Part shown: piece after piece, positions 44,893-54,478 of the stretch
Position numbering within the stretch: the first letter of the stretch is position 1
How the letters are laid out: every line of letters begins with the position of its first letter
Assembly (NCBI GenBank): GCA_002011035.2
Contig: MTLY02000002.1
Location: 186,001-250,000, forward strand
Length of the DNA: 64,000 nucleotides
Direction: 5' to 3'
Source: Candidatus Hecatella orcuttiae
Lineage (GTDB): Archaea; Thermoproteota; Bathyarchaeia; Hecatellales; Hecatellaceae
The notes under the pieces: generated by a model
What the model was told of the DNA's origin: nothing
Seen by the model: the letters and a program-made list of their open reading frames with translations, nothing else
Databases searched by the model: none
Translations under genes and position numbers: made by a program

Positions 44893-46350
44893 TCAGAGCG
44901 TGGGAGTTCTTCCCTTAAAGGCCGCAGCCTGCTCGTAGGCGAAGGAAACCTGCAGAGCTAGGTCTTCCCTGAAGGGAGGAGCTATCACCTGGGCTCCGAT
45001 GGGAAGCCCTTGGTGGAAACCACAGGGGAAAGACACAGCCGGCAGGCCGGCGAGGTTGACAGGCACGGTGTCCACATCGCACATGTATAGAGCCAAGGGG
45101 TTGTCTATTTTTTCTCCAAGCCTGAAGGGAAGCAAGGGCATGGTGGGCGCTAGGAGGACATCGACCTGCTGGAAGGCTTTTTCGAAGCTTCTCTTTATCA
45201 AGGTGGCGACCTTAAGGGACTTGAGGAAAAACCTGTCATAGTAGCCGGCTGAGAGGGCGTAGGTGCCTAGAATGATCCTCCGTTTCACCTCGGCTCCGAA
45301 GCCCTCCCGGCGGCTTTTGGAGAAAACCTGGTTCCAATCCAAGTCGACTTCAGTCCTATAGCCGTACCTTACACCATCGTAGCGGGCTAGGTTGGAGCTG
45401 GCCTCCGACATGGCGATGAGGTAGTAGGCTGGGAGAGCGTAGCTAAGGACGGGTAAGGAGATCTCTTGGCAGAGGGCTCCCATCTCCTCCAGCTTGGAGG
45501 CGCATTCCAGCACAGCCTTCACCACCGCTTCATCCGTCCCCAGCCCTATCAACTCTCGTAGGACGCCTACCTTTAAGCCTCGGAGGTCCTTCCCCAAGCT
45601 TCGCGTATAATCTCGCGGAGCTCTGTTCACCGACGTGGAATCCCTTTCATCGTACCCCCCTATCACGGACAGCAGCAAAGCGCAGTCGTACGTGCCCCTA
45701 GCCAGCGGACCTATCTGCTCCAAGCTGTTGGCGTAGGCGATAAGTCCGTAACGGCTGACCAGCCCGTAGGTGGGCTTGAGTCCCACCACACCGCAGAAGC
45801 TAGCCGGACATCGGATGGAGCCCCCTGTGTCGCTTCCTAAGGCCAGCGGAGCCTCTTGGGCTGAGACTGCGGCGGCGCTGCCTCCTGAGGAGCCTCCTGG
45901 AACCCGGCTGAGGTCCCAGGGGTTTCTCGTGGGGCCAAAGTAGCTGGTTTCCGTGGAGCTGCCCATAGCGAACTCGTCCATGTTAGTCTTTCCGATGACG
46001 ATACCGTCCTCCGCCTCAATCCTCTCCACTACAGTGGCATCGTAGGGGGGAACAAAGTTTTCCAGAATCTTAGAGGCGCAGGTGGTCTTCACCCCTTTGG
46101 TGCAGATGTTGTCCTTCACAGCTACGGCTACACCTGCCAGCATCCCCACCCGCTCGCCCCGTTTCACCTTTTTATCTATTTTTTCAGCCTTCTTGAGGAC
46201 TGCTTCTCGGAGGACAGAAACGTAAGCTTTGACTTTAGGCTCAAGACTGTCTATCCTACTGAGGAAGGAGACAATACACTCCCGGGCAGTCAATTCCCGG
46301 TTTCTGATTTTCTGGGATATTTCCCAAGCTCCGAGCTTGTAAGGTTCCAT
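44893..46350 (-). CDS. gatA: Aspartyl/glutamyl-tRNA amidotransferase subunit A
   Basis: A 485-residue amidase that releases ammonia from glutamine. The Ser-cisSer-Lys triad is visible: Lys in GVAVAVKDNICT (~residue 77), cis-Ser and Ser in PGGSSGGSAAAV and LGSDTGGSIRCPA (nucleophile Ser). The catalytic frame and length match GatA. It is 12 bases after gatC and 14 before gatB. The presence of GatCAB shows that tRNA(Asn) and/or tRNA(Gln) are charged indirectly; archaeal GatDE may exist elsewhere. Confidence 0.97.
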   Translation of the reverse strand: MEPYKLGAWEISQKIRNRELTARECIVSFLSRIDSLEPKVKAYVSVLREAVLKKAEKIDKKVKRGERVGMLAGVAVAVKDNICTKGVKTTCASKILENFVPPYDATVVERIEAEDGIVIGKTNMDEFAMGSSTETSYFGPTRNPWDLSRVPGGSSGGSAAAVSAQEAPLALGSDTGGSIRCPASFCGVVGLKPTYGLVSRYGLIAYANSLEQIGPLARGTYDCALLLSVIGGYDERDSTSVNRAPRDYTRSLGKDLRGLKVGVLRELIGLGTDEAVVKAVLECASKLEEMGALCQEISLPVLSYALPAYYLIAMSEASSNLARYDGVRYGYRTEVDLDWNQVFSKSRREGFGAEVKRRIILGTYALSAGYYDRFFLKSLKVATLIKRSFEKAFQQVDVLLAPTMPLLPFRLGEKIDNPLALYMCDVDTVPVNLAGLPAVSFPCGFHQGLPIGAQVIAPPFREDLALQVSFAYEQAAAFKGRTPTL

Positions 46351-46362
46351 GGCCTGCTTCCC

Positions 46363-46674
46363 TCAGAGGATCCGGGGAGCTTCGAAGAAGCGGCCCCTTT
46401 TCCTTGGGGCGTTGGCCAAAGCTTCCTCGGGGGGGAGAGAAGGCTTCACTTCATCTTTCCTGAAAACATTAACCAACTCTAAGACGTGGAGAGTGGGCGG
46501 AACTCCCTCCGTGTCCAGCTCATTCAGCTTTTGGAAGTAGTCTAGGATGTCATTGAACTGCTGGGTGTAGAGTTCTTTTTCCTCCTCTGAAAGCTCCAGC
46601 CTCGCCAACCAAGCGACATGCTCCACCTCTTCCTTCGAAATATGCCTTTTCGAAAGGGCCATCCTCAACTTCAC
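46363..46674 (-). CDS. gatC: Aspartyl/glutamyl-tRNA amidotransferase subunit C
   Basis: A 103-residue small subunit that wraps around GatA and GatB. ISKEEVEHVAWLARLELSEEEK, FNDILDYFQKLNELDTEGVPPT and the C-terminal RKRGRFFEAPRIL are conserved. It starts the gatCAB operon. The first five residues may not belong to the protein (an internal ATG leads into ALSKRHISKEE). Confidence 0.93.
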   Translation of the reverse strand: MKLRMALSKRHISKEEVEHVAWLARLELSEEEKELYTQQFNDILDYFQKLNELDTEGVPPTLHVLELVNVFRKDEVKPSLPPEEALANAPRKRGRFFEAPRIL

Positions 46675-46804
46675 CTTAGAAATGGCGACAGAGCAGATGA
46701 ACTGCTAAACCTCAAATGACTATCTGCAACAACTATAATAACCGTTCGCTGAAGAGATGTAAAAATTTCGATCCTGAAGCTGATGGAAACTGGTTTTAAT
46801 CCTT

Positions 46805-47716
46805 TCACCCTAGCTCTTCAGCCTTCCCAATCCAGCTTAGGATCTGCCTGCTTAGGGATGGATGCTTCCTTCTCCTAGGCCTCGAGACCGATGGGCAACC
46901 GCCTAGGAGCCGGTAGGCGCGTAGGGCCAACGGGTCAGCTTCACCGACCCTGTAACTTCGCCAACCTTCATAGTGCTTGAAGCTTTCCACGCAGGCCTCT
47001 TCTGGGGAGAAATCTTCCAGCTTCTCGGGGTCGATGAACACAGCGACCTTGTCCAGTTCCCTGTGCAGTGAGAGAGGGCAGACGAAAAGCCTTTGGAGGT
47101 CCATTTCATTGTCAACCCTTAACCCCGCCGACCCCAGCCTCAGGGCGGCTTCTTCCACCTTGGGGTGAACTTTCACCCTCACATACTCGACGGTGGCGTA
47201 GGCGAGGTCCAAGGGGTTAACCTTCGCCCTTAGCTCCGGGGAGAAGGCTGAGGGATGTATGTGGACATGGGCTCCTCGACCGCTGAACTTAACGGCCACA
47301 GACTCAGAGACTCCATAGGTTTCTAGGCATCGGAGTATCTCCTTCACCGCCTCCACCGTGGCCCTCCATCCTTCCAGCCGGTTGTCTACATCCCATGTGG
47401 CCATGCAGGCTTGGATGTTGGCGGGGTCGTAGATGTTTTCCTCTCGCTCCAGCTGCCGGTAAAGGTTGGCTGTGGCATGAATGGTTCGCGGCTGAAGCCT
47501 TCGGTAGGCTTTAAACAGGTAGTCTAGGTCTGAGGTCTTCCCGACCCTCAAGGGACGATGCCCCGGTTTTTGATAGCGAACTAATATTCTCCGGCCTCGC
47601 TCGTCTTTTTGTTCGCAGTGAATTCCAACCCACCTGTCCCTGCAAAATTCAACGATCTCCCTCTGAACCTCAGGCTTGCTGTAATGGTGGAGGATTTGCT
47701 CGTAGGCTAAGGGCAT
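46805..47716 (-). CDS. PriS-like archaeo-eukaryotic primase superfamily protein
   Basis: A 303-residue AEP-superfamily protein. Motif I (catalytic acids) is ATWDVDNRLEGW, motif II is VKFSGRGAHVHIHP and motif III appears as LRVDNEMDLQRLFVCPLSLHRE. In PriS the corresponding motifs are hhDhD, SGRRGxHxW and hD. The zinc-binding CxxH/CxxC insertion of PriS is absent, and the N-terminal 100 residues are shorter, so this is not the replicative primase subunit by default. AEP relatives act in repair (LigD-Pol), PrimPols and mobile elements. Two genes upstream encode a KaiC-like ATPase and a winged-helix protein, all on the minus strand within 2.4 kb. Family sure, role unknown. Confidence 0.75.
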   Translation of the reverse strand: MPLAYEQILHHYSKPEVQREIVEFCRDRWVGIHCEQKDERGRRILVRYQKPGHRPLRVGKTSDLDYLFKAYRRLQPRTIHATANLYRQLEREENIYDPANIQACMATWDVDNRLEGWRATVEAVKEILRCLETYGVSESVAVKFSGRGAHVHIHPSAFSPELRAKVNPLDLAYATVEYVRVKVHPKVEEAALRLGSAGLRVDNEMDLQRLFVCPLSLHRELDKVAVFIDPEKLEDFSPEEACVESFKHYEGWRSYRVGEADPLALRAYRLLGGCPSVSRPRRRKHPSLSRQILSWIGKAEELG

Positions 47717-47758
47717 AGCTTCACCTCGAAGTTGGTAAGGAAGGCGAAGCAGGCAGAC

Positions 47759-48550
47759 TCACGGAGGCATTTCCTTTTCTCTTTCCTCAGCCGCCTTGAT
47801 GACCTTCTCCGAAACCTTGGAAGGCACAGCTACATCTTCCCTTCTTTGCTTGGCGGAGCCTAGGAGGGTGAGGCCTCGGCCGTCCAGCACCGTGACCTCC
47901 TGCATAACCAAAGAGTGGGGAGTCTGCCTCATCTTCTCCACTAGAAGGTATCTTCTCAGAACCCCTCCGCGGACAAACCTTCGAAACCTGATGATGCCGT
48001 CGGCTATATGCTCCACCCCGAAGCCGAAGGCGTCGGAGGTGGTGATGGCGTACTGGGAGACGGCTAGGACGGTGAAGTCCCATTTAGTCAGGACTTTTTT
48101 GACGGTATAAGAGTACCGCCGGGCCATAGCCGGCTTATCCAACCAGAAGGCAGAGAGGCTGTCGATGACCAATCTAGCCCGGCCGTAGCCTAAGGTCTTC
48201 TTAGCCTCGATGACCTTGTTCAGCAACTCGTCGATTTCAAGGCTTTTCAGAGACCAAGGATCTTCCAAGCCCATGAGGGCGTCGACGATTATCAGTCTCC
48301 CACCCTCCACAGCCCGGCGGAAGTCGATGCCGAACTGAGCTGACTGCTGGATGATGGAGTCCCTAGACTCCTCGGTGGTGACGTAGATGCAACGGTCTCC
48401 CTCCTTTATCCCTTCCGCTATGAAGTGTATGGAGAACACAGTCTTACCTGTTCCCGGCTCCCCTGTCACCGCCACCAGAAAACTTCGGGGGATACCTCCC
48501 CCAACCAGCCTGTCGAACTCAGGTATACCTGTGGACAGCCTTTCACTCAA
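47759..48550 (-). CDS. KaiC-like RecA-superfamily ATPase
   Basis: A 263-residue single-domain ATPase. Walker A is VTGEPGTGKTVFS, the KaiC-type catalytic glutamates are in VTTEESRDS and Walker B is RLVIDSLSAFW. STGIPEFDRLVGGGIPRS is the standard N-terminal segment. The C-terminal tail (KVIKAAEEREKEMPP) is charged. Archaeal KaiC-like proteins regulate signalling, transcription or motility, or relate to RadB/RadC; no clock is implied. It sits ~42 bases upstream of the primase-like gene and 18 bases after the winged-helix gene. Confidence 0.85.
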   Translation of the reverse strand: MSERLSTGIPEFDRLVGGGIPRSFLVAVTGEPGTGKTVFSIHFIAEGIKEGDRCIYVTTEESRDSIIQQSAQFGIDFRRAVEGGRLIIVDALMGLEDPWSLKSLEIDELLNKVIEAKKTLGYGRARLVIDSLSAFWLDKPAMARRYSYTVKKVLTKWDFTVLAVSQYAITTSDAFGFGVEHIADGIIRFRRFVRGGVLRRYLLVEKMRQTPHSLVMQEVTVLDGRGLTLLGSAKQRREDVAVPSKVSEKVIKAAEEREKEMPP

Positions 48551-48568
48551 GAACCGGAGCAGCCCCCC

Positions 48569-49213
48569 TTACAGCTTCCCGAGGTGAAGCTGTTTGAGAG
48601 TTTCTAAACCTGCAGCCTTAGCGCCCAGTTCAGCAGCCTTCTCCCTATCGGCGCTCCCGATGATGATGACGTCACCTTCCTTGGGGTGAAGACCATCCTC
48701 CAACCTTCGGCGGATTTCAGGGAAACCCTCCAAACAGTTTTCTTCCCCACCCCCAGGCATGATGTAGACGCCCTTCCGGTAGATGAGAGTTGTCGCCCCT
48801 AAGGCTCCAGCTTTCAAAGCGGCATCCCGCTGCTCGAGGCCGTACCTCACGGCCCCCGCCGCCTTTTTCACCAAAACACCCGCATTATATTTTCCGAGAA
48901 AGAGGGGGCTCTTGGGCACCTCCACCGGGCCGGCTGTCCAAGTTTTGATGAAATCGTAAAGTTCTTTCCCCCGGTCAGTAAGGCTGTTTCCTCTTCGAGT
49001 TCTTTTGATGAGGCCCAGGTTTTTCATATGCCTTAGGAGGGTTCGAACGGCTCCTTCCCCGATTTTAAGCTCCCCGGCCAGTCGGATCCGTCCCACAGTT
49101 TTTTCGTCCCCAATAAGCTCTAGAGCTTTCATGACGTGAGCCTCGAGGAAGGTTAACCCCGGCCCGGGCGCAGCCTTCTCCATGATTTTAGCCAGCATCC
49201 TGAGAGGGTGCAA
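48569..49213 (-). CDS. Winged-helix DNA-binding protein (DUF4443-like)
   Basis: A 214-residue protein. The N-terminal ~85 residues form a winged helix-turn-helix (TVGRIRLAGELKIGEGAVRTLLRHMKNLGLIK, followed by a basic wing TRRGNSLTDRGKELYDF). The C-terminal half (AAGAVRYGLEQRDAALKAGALGATTLIY...GDVIIIGSADREKAAELGAKAA) looks like the DUF4443 ligand-binding-like domain of archaea-specific regulators, possibly sensing a metabolite. It is the first gene of the run with the KaiC-like ATPase and the primase-like protein. Role not established. Confidence 0.75.
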   Translation of the reverse strand: MHPLRMLAKIMEKAAPGPGLTFLEAHVMKALELIGDEKTVGRIRLAGELKIGEGAVRTLLRHMKNLGLIKRTRRGNSLTDRGKELYDFIKTWTAGPVEVPKSPLFLGKYNAGVLVKKAAGAVRYGLEQRDAALKAGALGATTLIYRKGVYIMPGGGEENCLEGFPEIRRRLEDGLHPKEGDVIIIGSADREKAAELGAKAAGLETLKQLHLGKL

Positions 49214-49271
49214 TTTGAAGGCCCACTAGTACAATCGCCCAAGACGGTTATAAAACTATCAGCCTAGGCTG

Positions 49272-51935
49272 TCAGTCGCCCTTTTGAGGGCTGAGACTTA
49301 CCTTTTCCTCCTTCAGCTTAGCCTGAGCAGCTGCCAGCCGGGCTACTGGCACCCTGAAGGGAGAACAACTCACGTAGTCGAGGCCTAGGCTGTGGCAGAA
49401 TTCGATGGAGCTGGGTTCCCCGCCGTGTTCTCCGCATATGCCGACTTTAAGGTCTTTCCTCGTACTCTTACCTAGCTCCACGGCTATCTTCATGAGCTTC
49501 CCCACCCCTTGGCGGTCTAGGACCTCGAAGGGGTTAACCTCCAGAATCTTCCGATCCAAGTATTCATGGATGAACTTGGCCTCAGCGTCATCGCGGCTGA
49601 AGCCGAAGGTCGTCTGAGTTAGGTCGTTGGTTCCGAAGGAGAAAAACTCCGCGTGCTTGGCGATCTCGTCAGCAGTGAGGGCCGCCCGGGGCACCTCCAC
49701 CATGGTTCCAATGGAATAGTTCACCTTGATGCCTCTCTGCTCCATGACCTCCTGGGCCTTCTGCTCTACCAGACGGCGGAGCTGGGCTATTTCCTCCGCT
49801 ATTCCGACCAAGGGAAGCATGATTTCTAGGTCAACTGTCACACCTTCTTTGGCCAGCTCCGTAGCCGCTTCGAAGATAGCCCGAGTTTGCATTTCGTAGA
49901 TTTCCGGGTACCTGATGCTCAGCCGGCATCCCCTATGCCCCAGCATGGGGTTATGCTCCGCCAATTCTTGGGCTTTCTTCAAGATTTTCTCCTTAACCTT
50001 CAAGGCTTCAAGGTCCTTACCTGTCAGCCTTAGGGTGGCGACTTCCTCGATGAGTTCGTCGATCCGGGGGAGAAACTCGTGGAGAGGCAAGTCCAGAAGC
50101 CTTATGGTGACGGGAAGTCCTTTCATTTCCCTGAAAATCTGCTTAAAGTCCTCTTTCTGCATGGGCATAAGCTTCTCCAAGGCTCTTTTCCGGTCCTCAT
50201 CCGTAGGGGAGAGAATCATCTCCTGAACGATGGGCAGCCGGTCTTGAGCATTGAACATTCTCTCCGTCCGGCATAAGCCGATGCCTTCCGCCCCGAAAGA
50301 CCTCGCCTTAGCCGCGGCGACGGGAGTGTCCGCGTTAGCTCTGACCTTCAAAGTCCGAGCCTCGTCAGCCCAAGCCAAAAGTTGGCCTAGCTCTTTGCCG
50401 ATTTCCGGCTCAACCATGGGCGCTTTTCCCAAGATCACCGAGCCTGAGGCCCCGTCGATGGTGATGATGTCGTCCTTGTTTACCTCCACGTCTCCTGCGT
50501 AGAATTTTTCCTTTTGGAGGTCGATTTTTATCTCCTCGCATCCCACTACGGCAGGCTTACCCATCCCTCTGGCTACGACGGCAGCGTGGCAAGTCATGCC
50601 TCCTCGGCTTGTGAGAACTCCCTTAGCGGCCACCATGCCGTGGATGTCTTCCGGGGTGGTTTCAGGCCTTACAAGGATTACGGCTTCCCCTTGGCTGCCT
50701 CTTCTGTCGGCTTCATCCACATCGAAGACAACCCTGCCCACAGCGGCCCCTGGGGAGGCGGGGAGGCCTTTGGCTATGGGCTTAACATCAGCCTTAGGGT
50801 CGATGTGGGAGTGGAGAAGCTGAACCAGTTGGTTAGGCTGAACCCTCAAGAGGGCTTCCTGAATGTCTATCAGCCCTTCCTGAACCATGCTTACGGCGAT
50901 GGTGAGAGCCGCTTGAGCCGTTCGCTTACCTGCCCTAGTCTGAAGCATGTAGAGTTTACCTTTCTCCACGGTGAACTCCATGTCCTGCATGTCTTTGTAG
51001 TGTCTTTCAACCCGCTCGCAGATCTGAGCCAGCTGCTCGTAGAGAGCAGGAGCCTCTTCCTTGAGGCTTTCCACAGGTTTAGGGGTCCGTATGCCCGCTA
51101 CTACATCTTCACCTTGAGCGAAACTCAGATACTCACCGTAGAGCTTCTTCTCCCCTGTGGAGGGGTTTCTAGTGAAGACAACTCCTGTCCCGGAGTCAGG
51201 GCTTAGGTTTCCAAAGACCATGGTCTGAACGTTTACAGCCGTGTAGAGGTCGTCGGGAATCTGGTTAACCCTCCGATAGACGATGGCTCGAGGGGTATAC
51301 CAAGACTTGAACACGGCTGTGACGGCCATGAAAATTTGCTCCCAAGGGTCTTGGGGGAAGTCCCGGCCTGTCTCCTCCTTTATGAGTCTTTTGTATTCTT
51401 CCACGACCTCAGCTAGGGCTTCAGCGTCCAGTTCTAAGTCTAGTTTAACGCCTCTCTTCTCCTTAGCTGAGTTGAAAATCTTCTCAAACTTCTCCCCGTT
51501 GATCCCGAGGACAATCCTCCCGAACATTTGGAGGAGTCTGCGGTAGCAGTCCAAGGCGAACCTCCGGCTTCCACTCAGTCTTTCCAAACCCTCCACGGTG
51601 CGGTCGTTAAGGCCTATGTTCAACACCGTGTCCATCATGCCCGGCATGGAAATAGGGGCTCCTGAGCGGACTGAGAGAAGAAGAGGATTAGAAGGGTCGC
51701 CTAACTTTTTCCCTGTCTTAGCTTCTATGGTTCGGAGTTTTTCTCGAAGTTCATCCTCTAATCCCGGGGGAAATTTTTGCCCATGGGTGAAAAACTCTCT
51801 GCAGGCTTCTGTGGTGACGGTTAAACCTGGGGGGACAGGGAGGCCCAGCTGAGTCATCTCCGCTAGGTCTGCGCCTTTACCTCCCAAGATTTTTCTCAGA
51901 TGTTTTCCTCCTTCTTCGAAAAGGTAAACCCACAT
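49272..51935 (-). CDS. ppdK: Pyruvate, phosphate dikinase
   Basis: An 887-residue enzyme that interconverts pyruvate, ATP and phosphate with phosphoenolpyruvate, AMP and pyrophosphate. The N-terminal ATP-grasp domain is followed by the swivelling domain with the phosphorylated His in GGMTCHAAVVARGMG, and the C-terminal TIM barrel with GTNDLTQTTFGFSRDD and GICGEHGGEPSSIEFC. Length agrees with PPDK, not with PEP synthase. It serves gluconeogenesis or a reversible glycolytic step in anaerobes. It is monocistronic-looking, divergent from the nitroreductase. Confidence 0.97.
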   Translation of the reverse strand: MWVYLFEEGGKHLRKILGGKGADLAEMTQLGLPVPPGLTVTTEACREFFTHGQKFPPGLEDELREKLRTIEAKTGKKLGDPSNPLLLSVRSGAPISMPGMMDTVLNIGLNDRTVEGLERLSGSRRFALDCYRRLLQMFGRIVLGINGEKFEKIFNSAKEKRGVKLDLELDAEALAEVVEEYKRLIKEETGRDFPQDPWEQIFMAVTAVFKSWYTPRAIVYRRVNQIPDDLYTAVNVQTMVFGNLSPDSGTGVVFTRNPSTGEKKLYGEYLSFAQGEDVVAGIRTPKPVESLKEEAPALYEQLAQICERVERHYKDMQDMEFTVEKGKLYMLQTRAGKRTAQAALTIAVSMVQEGLIDIQEALLRVQPNQLVQLLHSHIDPKADVKPIAKGLPASPGAAVGRVVFDVDEADRRGSQGEAVILVRPETTPEDIHGMVAAKGVLTSRGGMTCHAAVVARGMGKPAVVGCEEIKIDLQKEKFYAGDVEVNKDDIITIDGASGSVILGKAPMVEPEIGKELGQLLAWADEARTLKVRANADTPVAAAKARSFGAEGIGLCRTERMFNAQDRLPIVQEMILSPTDEDRKRALEKLMPMQKEDFKQIFREMKGLPVTIRLLDLPLHEFLPRIDELIEEVATLRLTGKDLEALKVKEKILKKAQELAEHNPMLGHRGCRLSIRYPEIYEMQTRAIFEAATELAKEGVTVDLEIMLPLVGIAEEIAQLRRLVEQKAQEVMEQRGIKVNYSIGTMVEVPRAALTADEIAKHAEFFSFGTNDLTQTTFGFSRDDAEAKFIHEYLDRKILEVNPFEVLDRQGVGKLMKIAVELGKSTRKDLKVGICGEHGGEPSSIEFCHSLGLDYVSCSPFRVPVARLAAAQAKLKEEKVSLSPQKGD

Positions 51936-52031
51936 CTAGACCACCACGGTTAAGGCGACTATAACTACAAAACTCATGTAGGTTATATACATTTCTTACC
52001 TTCGAACAGCCTACGAAGCTGGAGCCCATTG

Positions 52032-52040
52032 CTTTTATAC
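52032..52040 (+). promoter_or_regulatory. TATA box for the nitroreductase-ligase-TrkH run
   Basis: CTTTTATAC, with the expected transcript start near 52062, about 11 bases before the ATG at 52073. This gives a very short leader, as is frequent in archaea. Confidence 0.4.
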
Positions 52041-52072
52041 CGCCAACATCCAAGACAGTTACGGGAAGGCAG

Positions 52073-52594
52073 ATGGAAGTCTTAGAAGCCATCCGAACTA
52101 GGAGAAGCATTCGAAGCTACAAAAAAGAAGAAGTGAAAGATGAAGATCTGAACAGGCTCTTGGAAGCAGGCCGCTGGGCGCCTTCAGCCGGCAACGTTCA
52201 ACCTTGGGAGTTCATCGTTGTCAAGAGGGGAGAAGCTAAGGCCAAACTGGCTCAAGCCGCCCTAAACCAGAGGTTCATAGCCGAAGCTCCCGTGGTCATT
52301 GTAGTTTGCGCCGACTTGCAGAGGGCTTCGTGGGCCTATGGGGAACGAGGGGAGACTCTCTATTGCCTTCAAGACACAGCTGCTGCTGTCCAAAACATGC
52401 TACTCGCTGCTCATGCCCTAGGTTTGGGAACATGCTGGGTGGGAGCCTTCCACGAAGAAGCCGTGAGACGCTCGCTAGACATCCCCCCACGGGTCAGACC
52501 TGTAGCTCTTCTACCCATCGGCAAGCCCGCGGGGAGACCTCCTTCCATGTCTAAAAGGCCCTTGGGCGAGATCCTTCATTTCGAAAGATTCTAA
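52073..52594 (+). CDS. Nitroreductase-family FMN flavoprotein
   Basis: A 173-residue flavin reductase-like protein. AIRTRRSIRSYKKEEVKDED (FMN phosphate-binding Arg-Ser pair), LLEAGRWAPSAGNVQPWEF and DTAAAVQNMLLAAHALGLGTCWVGAF are the standard signatures; ALLPIGKPAGRPP ends the fold. Substrates of this family range from quinones and nitroaromatics to F420-linked reactions, and none can be inferred from sequence. First of three co-directional genes with DNA ligase and TrkH. Confidence 0.92.
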   Translation: MEVLEAIRTRRSIRSYKKEEVKDEDLNRLLEAGRWAPSAGNVQPWEFIVVKRGEAKAKLAQAALNQRFIAEAPVVIVVCADLQRASWAYGERGETLYCLQDTAAAVQNMLLAAHALGLGTCWVGAFHEEAVRRSLDIPPRVRPVALLPIGKPAGRPPSMSKRPLGEILHFERF

Positions 52595-52641
52595 AGAGAC
52601 TCTTCAACCATTAAAAGCAGAGTTCCCGGAGCCCGAAAGAC

Positions 52642-54417
52642 TTGGGCAAAGAAGACATGAACTATTCCCTCCTCGTGGAGATGTATGAGAGAATAGAGGC
52701 GACGACCAAACGCTTAGAGATCACCGACTACCTAGTAGATCTTTTCAAGAAGACACCGAAGAAGCTCATCGACAAAGTCGTATATATGACCCAAGGAAAG
52801 CTTCACCCCGATTATATGGGGATAGAGCTGGGAATAGCGGAAAAACTGGCCATCAAAGCCATCTCCCTCTCCTCCGGAGCTGGAGAAGTCGAAGTGGACA
52901 AGGCGCTGAAAAAAATAGGGGACATTGGGGAGGCGGCTGCGAAATTTCTGGGAAAAAAAACTCAGGTTACTCTCTTCCACGAGCCCCTCACCGTTAGCAG
53001 GGTGTATGAAACTATGGACAGGATAGCCTTGTCCACAGGGGAAGGTGCCCAAGAAGCCAAGATCAAGCTTTTGGCCAGCCTCCTTTCCGACGCTGAGCCT
53101 GAAGAAGCCAAGTACATCGTCAGAACGGTGACCGGGAAGCTTCGGCTTGGGGTAGCGGACATGACTATTCTAGACGCCTTGGCTGTTGCTTTCTGCGGCT
53201 CCAAAGAAAACAGACCTCCATTGGAAAGGGCCTACAACCTCTCCTCAGACCTAGGAGGCCTAGCCGCGGCGGTGGCGGAGAGGGGTTTGGAGGGCGTCAA
53301 AAAATTTAAAATAACCGTAGGGAAACCCATCAGGCCCATGTTGGCTGAACGGCTGGCATCCCCTCAGGAAATCCTTGAAAAGATGGGAGGCCGGTGTGCC
53401 GTAGAATACAAGTACGATGGAGAGCGACTTCAGATTCACAAGGAGAAAGACAAAGCCACAATTTTTTCCAGGAGGCTGGAGAACATCACCCACCATTACC
53501 CGGATGCTTGCCAGCTGGTAGTGAACCATGTTCAAGCCTCAGCGGCCATCGTGGAATGTGAAGCCGTGGCTATAAACCCTGACACAGGGGAAATGATGCC
53601 CTTCCAAGAGCTGATGCATAGAAGGCGGAAATATGGCATCCAAGAGGCGATGAAGCTTTATCCTGTTTCCCTTTTCCTCTTCGACCTCCTTTATGCGGAC
53701 GGGGAAGACCTCACCCTTAAACCCTATCCTGAAAGACGGAGGGTTCTGGAGAGCTTGGTGGAGGAGGGGGAGAGCATCAAGCTTGCCAAAGCTTTGGTCG
53801 TTGACAACGCGGAGGCCTTGGAGAAGTTTTTCGAGGAAGCCGTCGCGGAGGGATGCGAAGGCATCTTAGCTAAAGCCGTCTATCCTGAGTCCGTCTACCG
53901 GGCTGGAGCTAGGGAGTGGCTTTGGATAAAATATAAACGGGACTACCAGGCTCTTTTAACAGATACCGTGGACTTGGTGGTCGTCGGAGCCTTCCACGGC
54001 CGAGGGCGGAGGGCTGGAACCTACGGCGCTCTGCTCCTCGCAGCATACAATGAAAAGGAGGACGTCTTCCCCACTGTGTGCAAGATCGGCTCAGGCTTCA
54101 CCGACGAGGACTTGGAGAAACTTCCCAGGATGCTGAAAGACTATATCATACCTCACAAGCATGCTAGGGTTGTAACTCAGATGAAGGCGGATGTCTGGTT
54201 TACCCCCAGCCTAGTCCTCGAAGTTTTAGGAGCTGAAATAACCCTGAGCCCTGTTCACCCTTGCGGGATAAACCGTATAAGAAAAGGAAGCGGCTTGGCC
54301 ATTAGGTTTCCTAGATTTACAGGCCGATACCGGGAGGACAAAAGCCCGGAAGACGCCACCACTGAGGATGAGATCGTCGAGCTTTACCTTAAACGGCTGA
54401 AGAAGGTTGAAGCATGA
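52642..54417 (+). CDS. lig: ATP-dependent DNA ligase
   Basis: A 591-residue replicative ligase of archaeal type. The nucleotide-binding lysine is in VEYKYDGER (~residue 257), with motifs at FSRRLENIT (III), VECEAVAIN and EGILAKAVY (IV), and WLWIKYKRDY (V). The N-terminal DNA-binding domain and C-terminal OB fold are complete, and the protein ends DEIVELYLKRL. It has a TTG start; ATG five codons in (NYSLLVEMYE) is an alternative. Thermophile-like length. Confidence 0.97.
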   Translation: MGKEDMNYSLLVEMYERIEATTKRLEITDYLVDLFKKTPKKLIDKVVYMTQGKLHPDYMGIELGIAEKLAIKAISLSSGAGEVEVDKALKKIGDIGEAAAKFLGKKTQVTLFHEPLTVSRVYETMDRIALSTGEGAQEAKIKLLASLLSDAEPEEAKYIVRTVTGKLRLGVADMTILDALAVAFCGSKENRPPLERAYNLSSDLGGLAAAVAERGLEGVKKFKITVGKPIRPMLAERLASPQEILEKMGGRCAVEYKYDGERLQIHKEKDKATIFSRRLENITHHYPDACQLVVNHVQASAAIVECEAVAINPDTGEMMPFQELMHRRRKYGIQEAMKLYPVSLFLFDLLYADGEDLTLKPYPERRRVLESLVEEGESIKLAKALVVDNAEALEKFFEEAVAEGCEGILAKAVYPESVYRAGAREWLWIKYKRDYQALLTDTVDLVVVGAFHGRGRRAGTYGALLLAAYNEKEDVFPTVCKIGSGFTDEDLEKLPRMLKDYIIPHKHARVVTQMKADVWFTPSLVLEVLGAEITLSPVHPCGINRIRKGSGLAIRFPRFTGRYREDKSPEDATTEDEIVELYLKRLKKVEA

Positions 54418-54478
54418 AGCTTGGCGAAATGAAAAGTCAGCGAGCTGCGTTTCTTCAACCTTCCTGTTGACGTAAGCG

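Noticed and set aside
50514-51206. 230-codon open frame on the plus strand
   Set aside because: It is the antisense shadow of the pyruvate phosphate dikinase gene, which has conserved motifs throughout this stretch.
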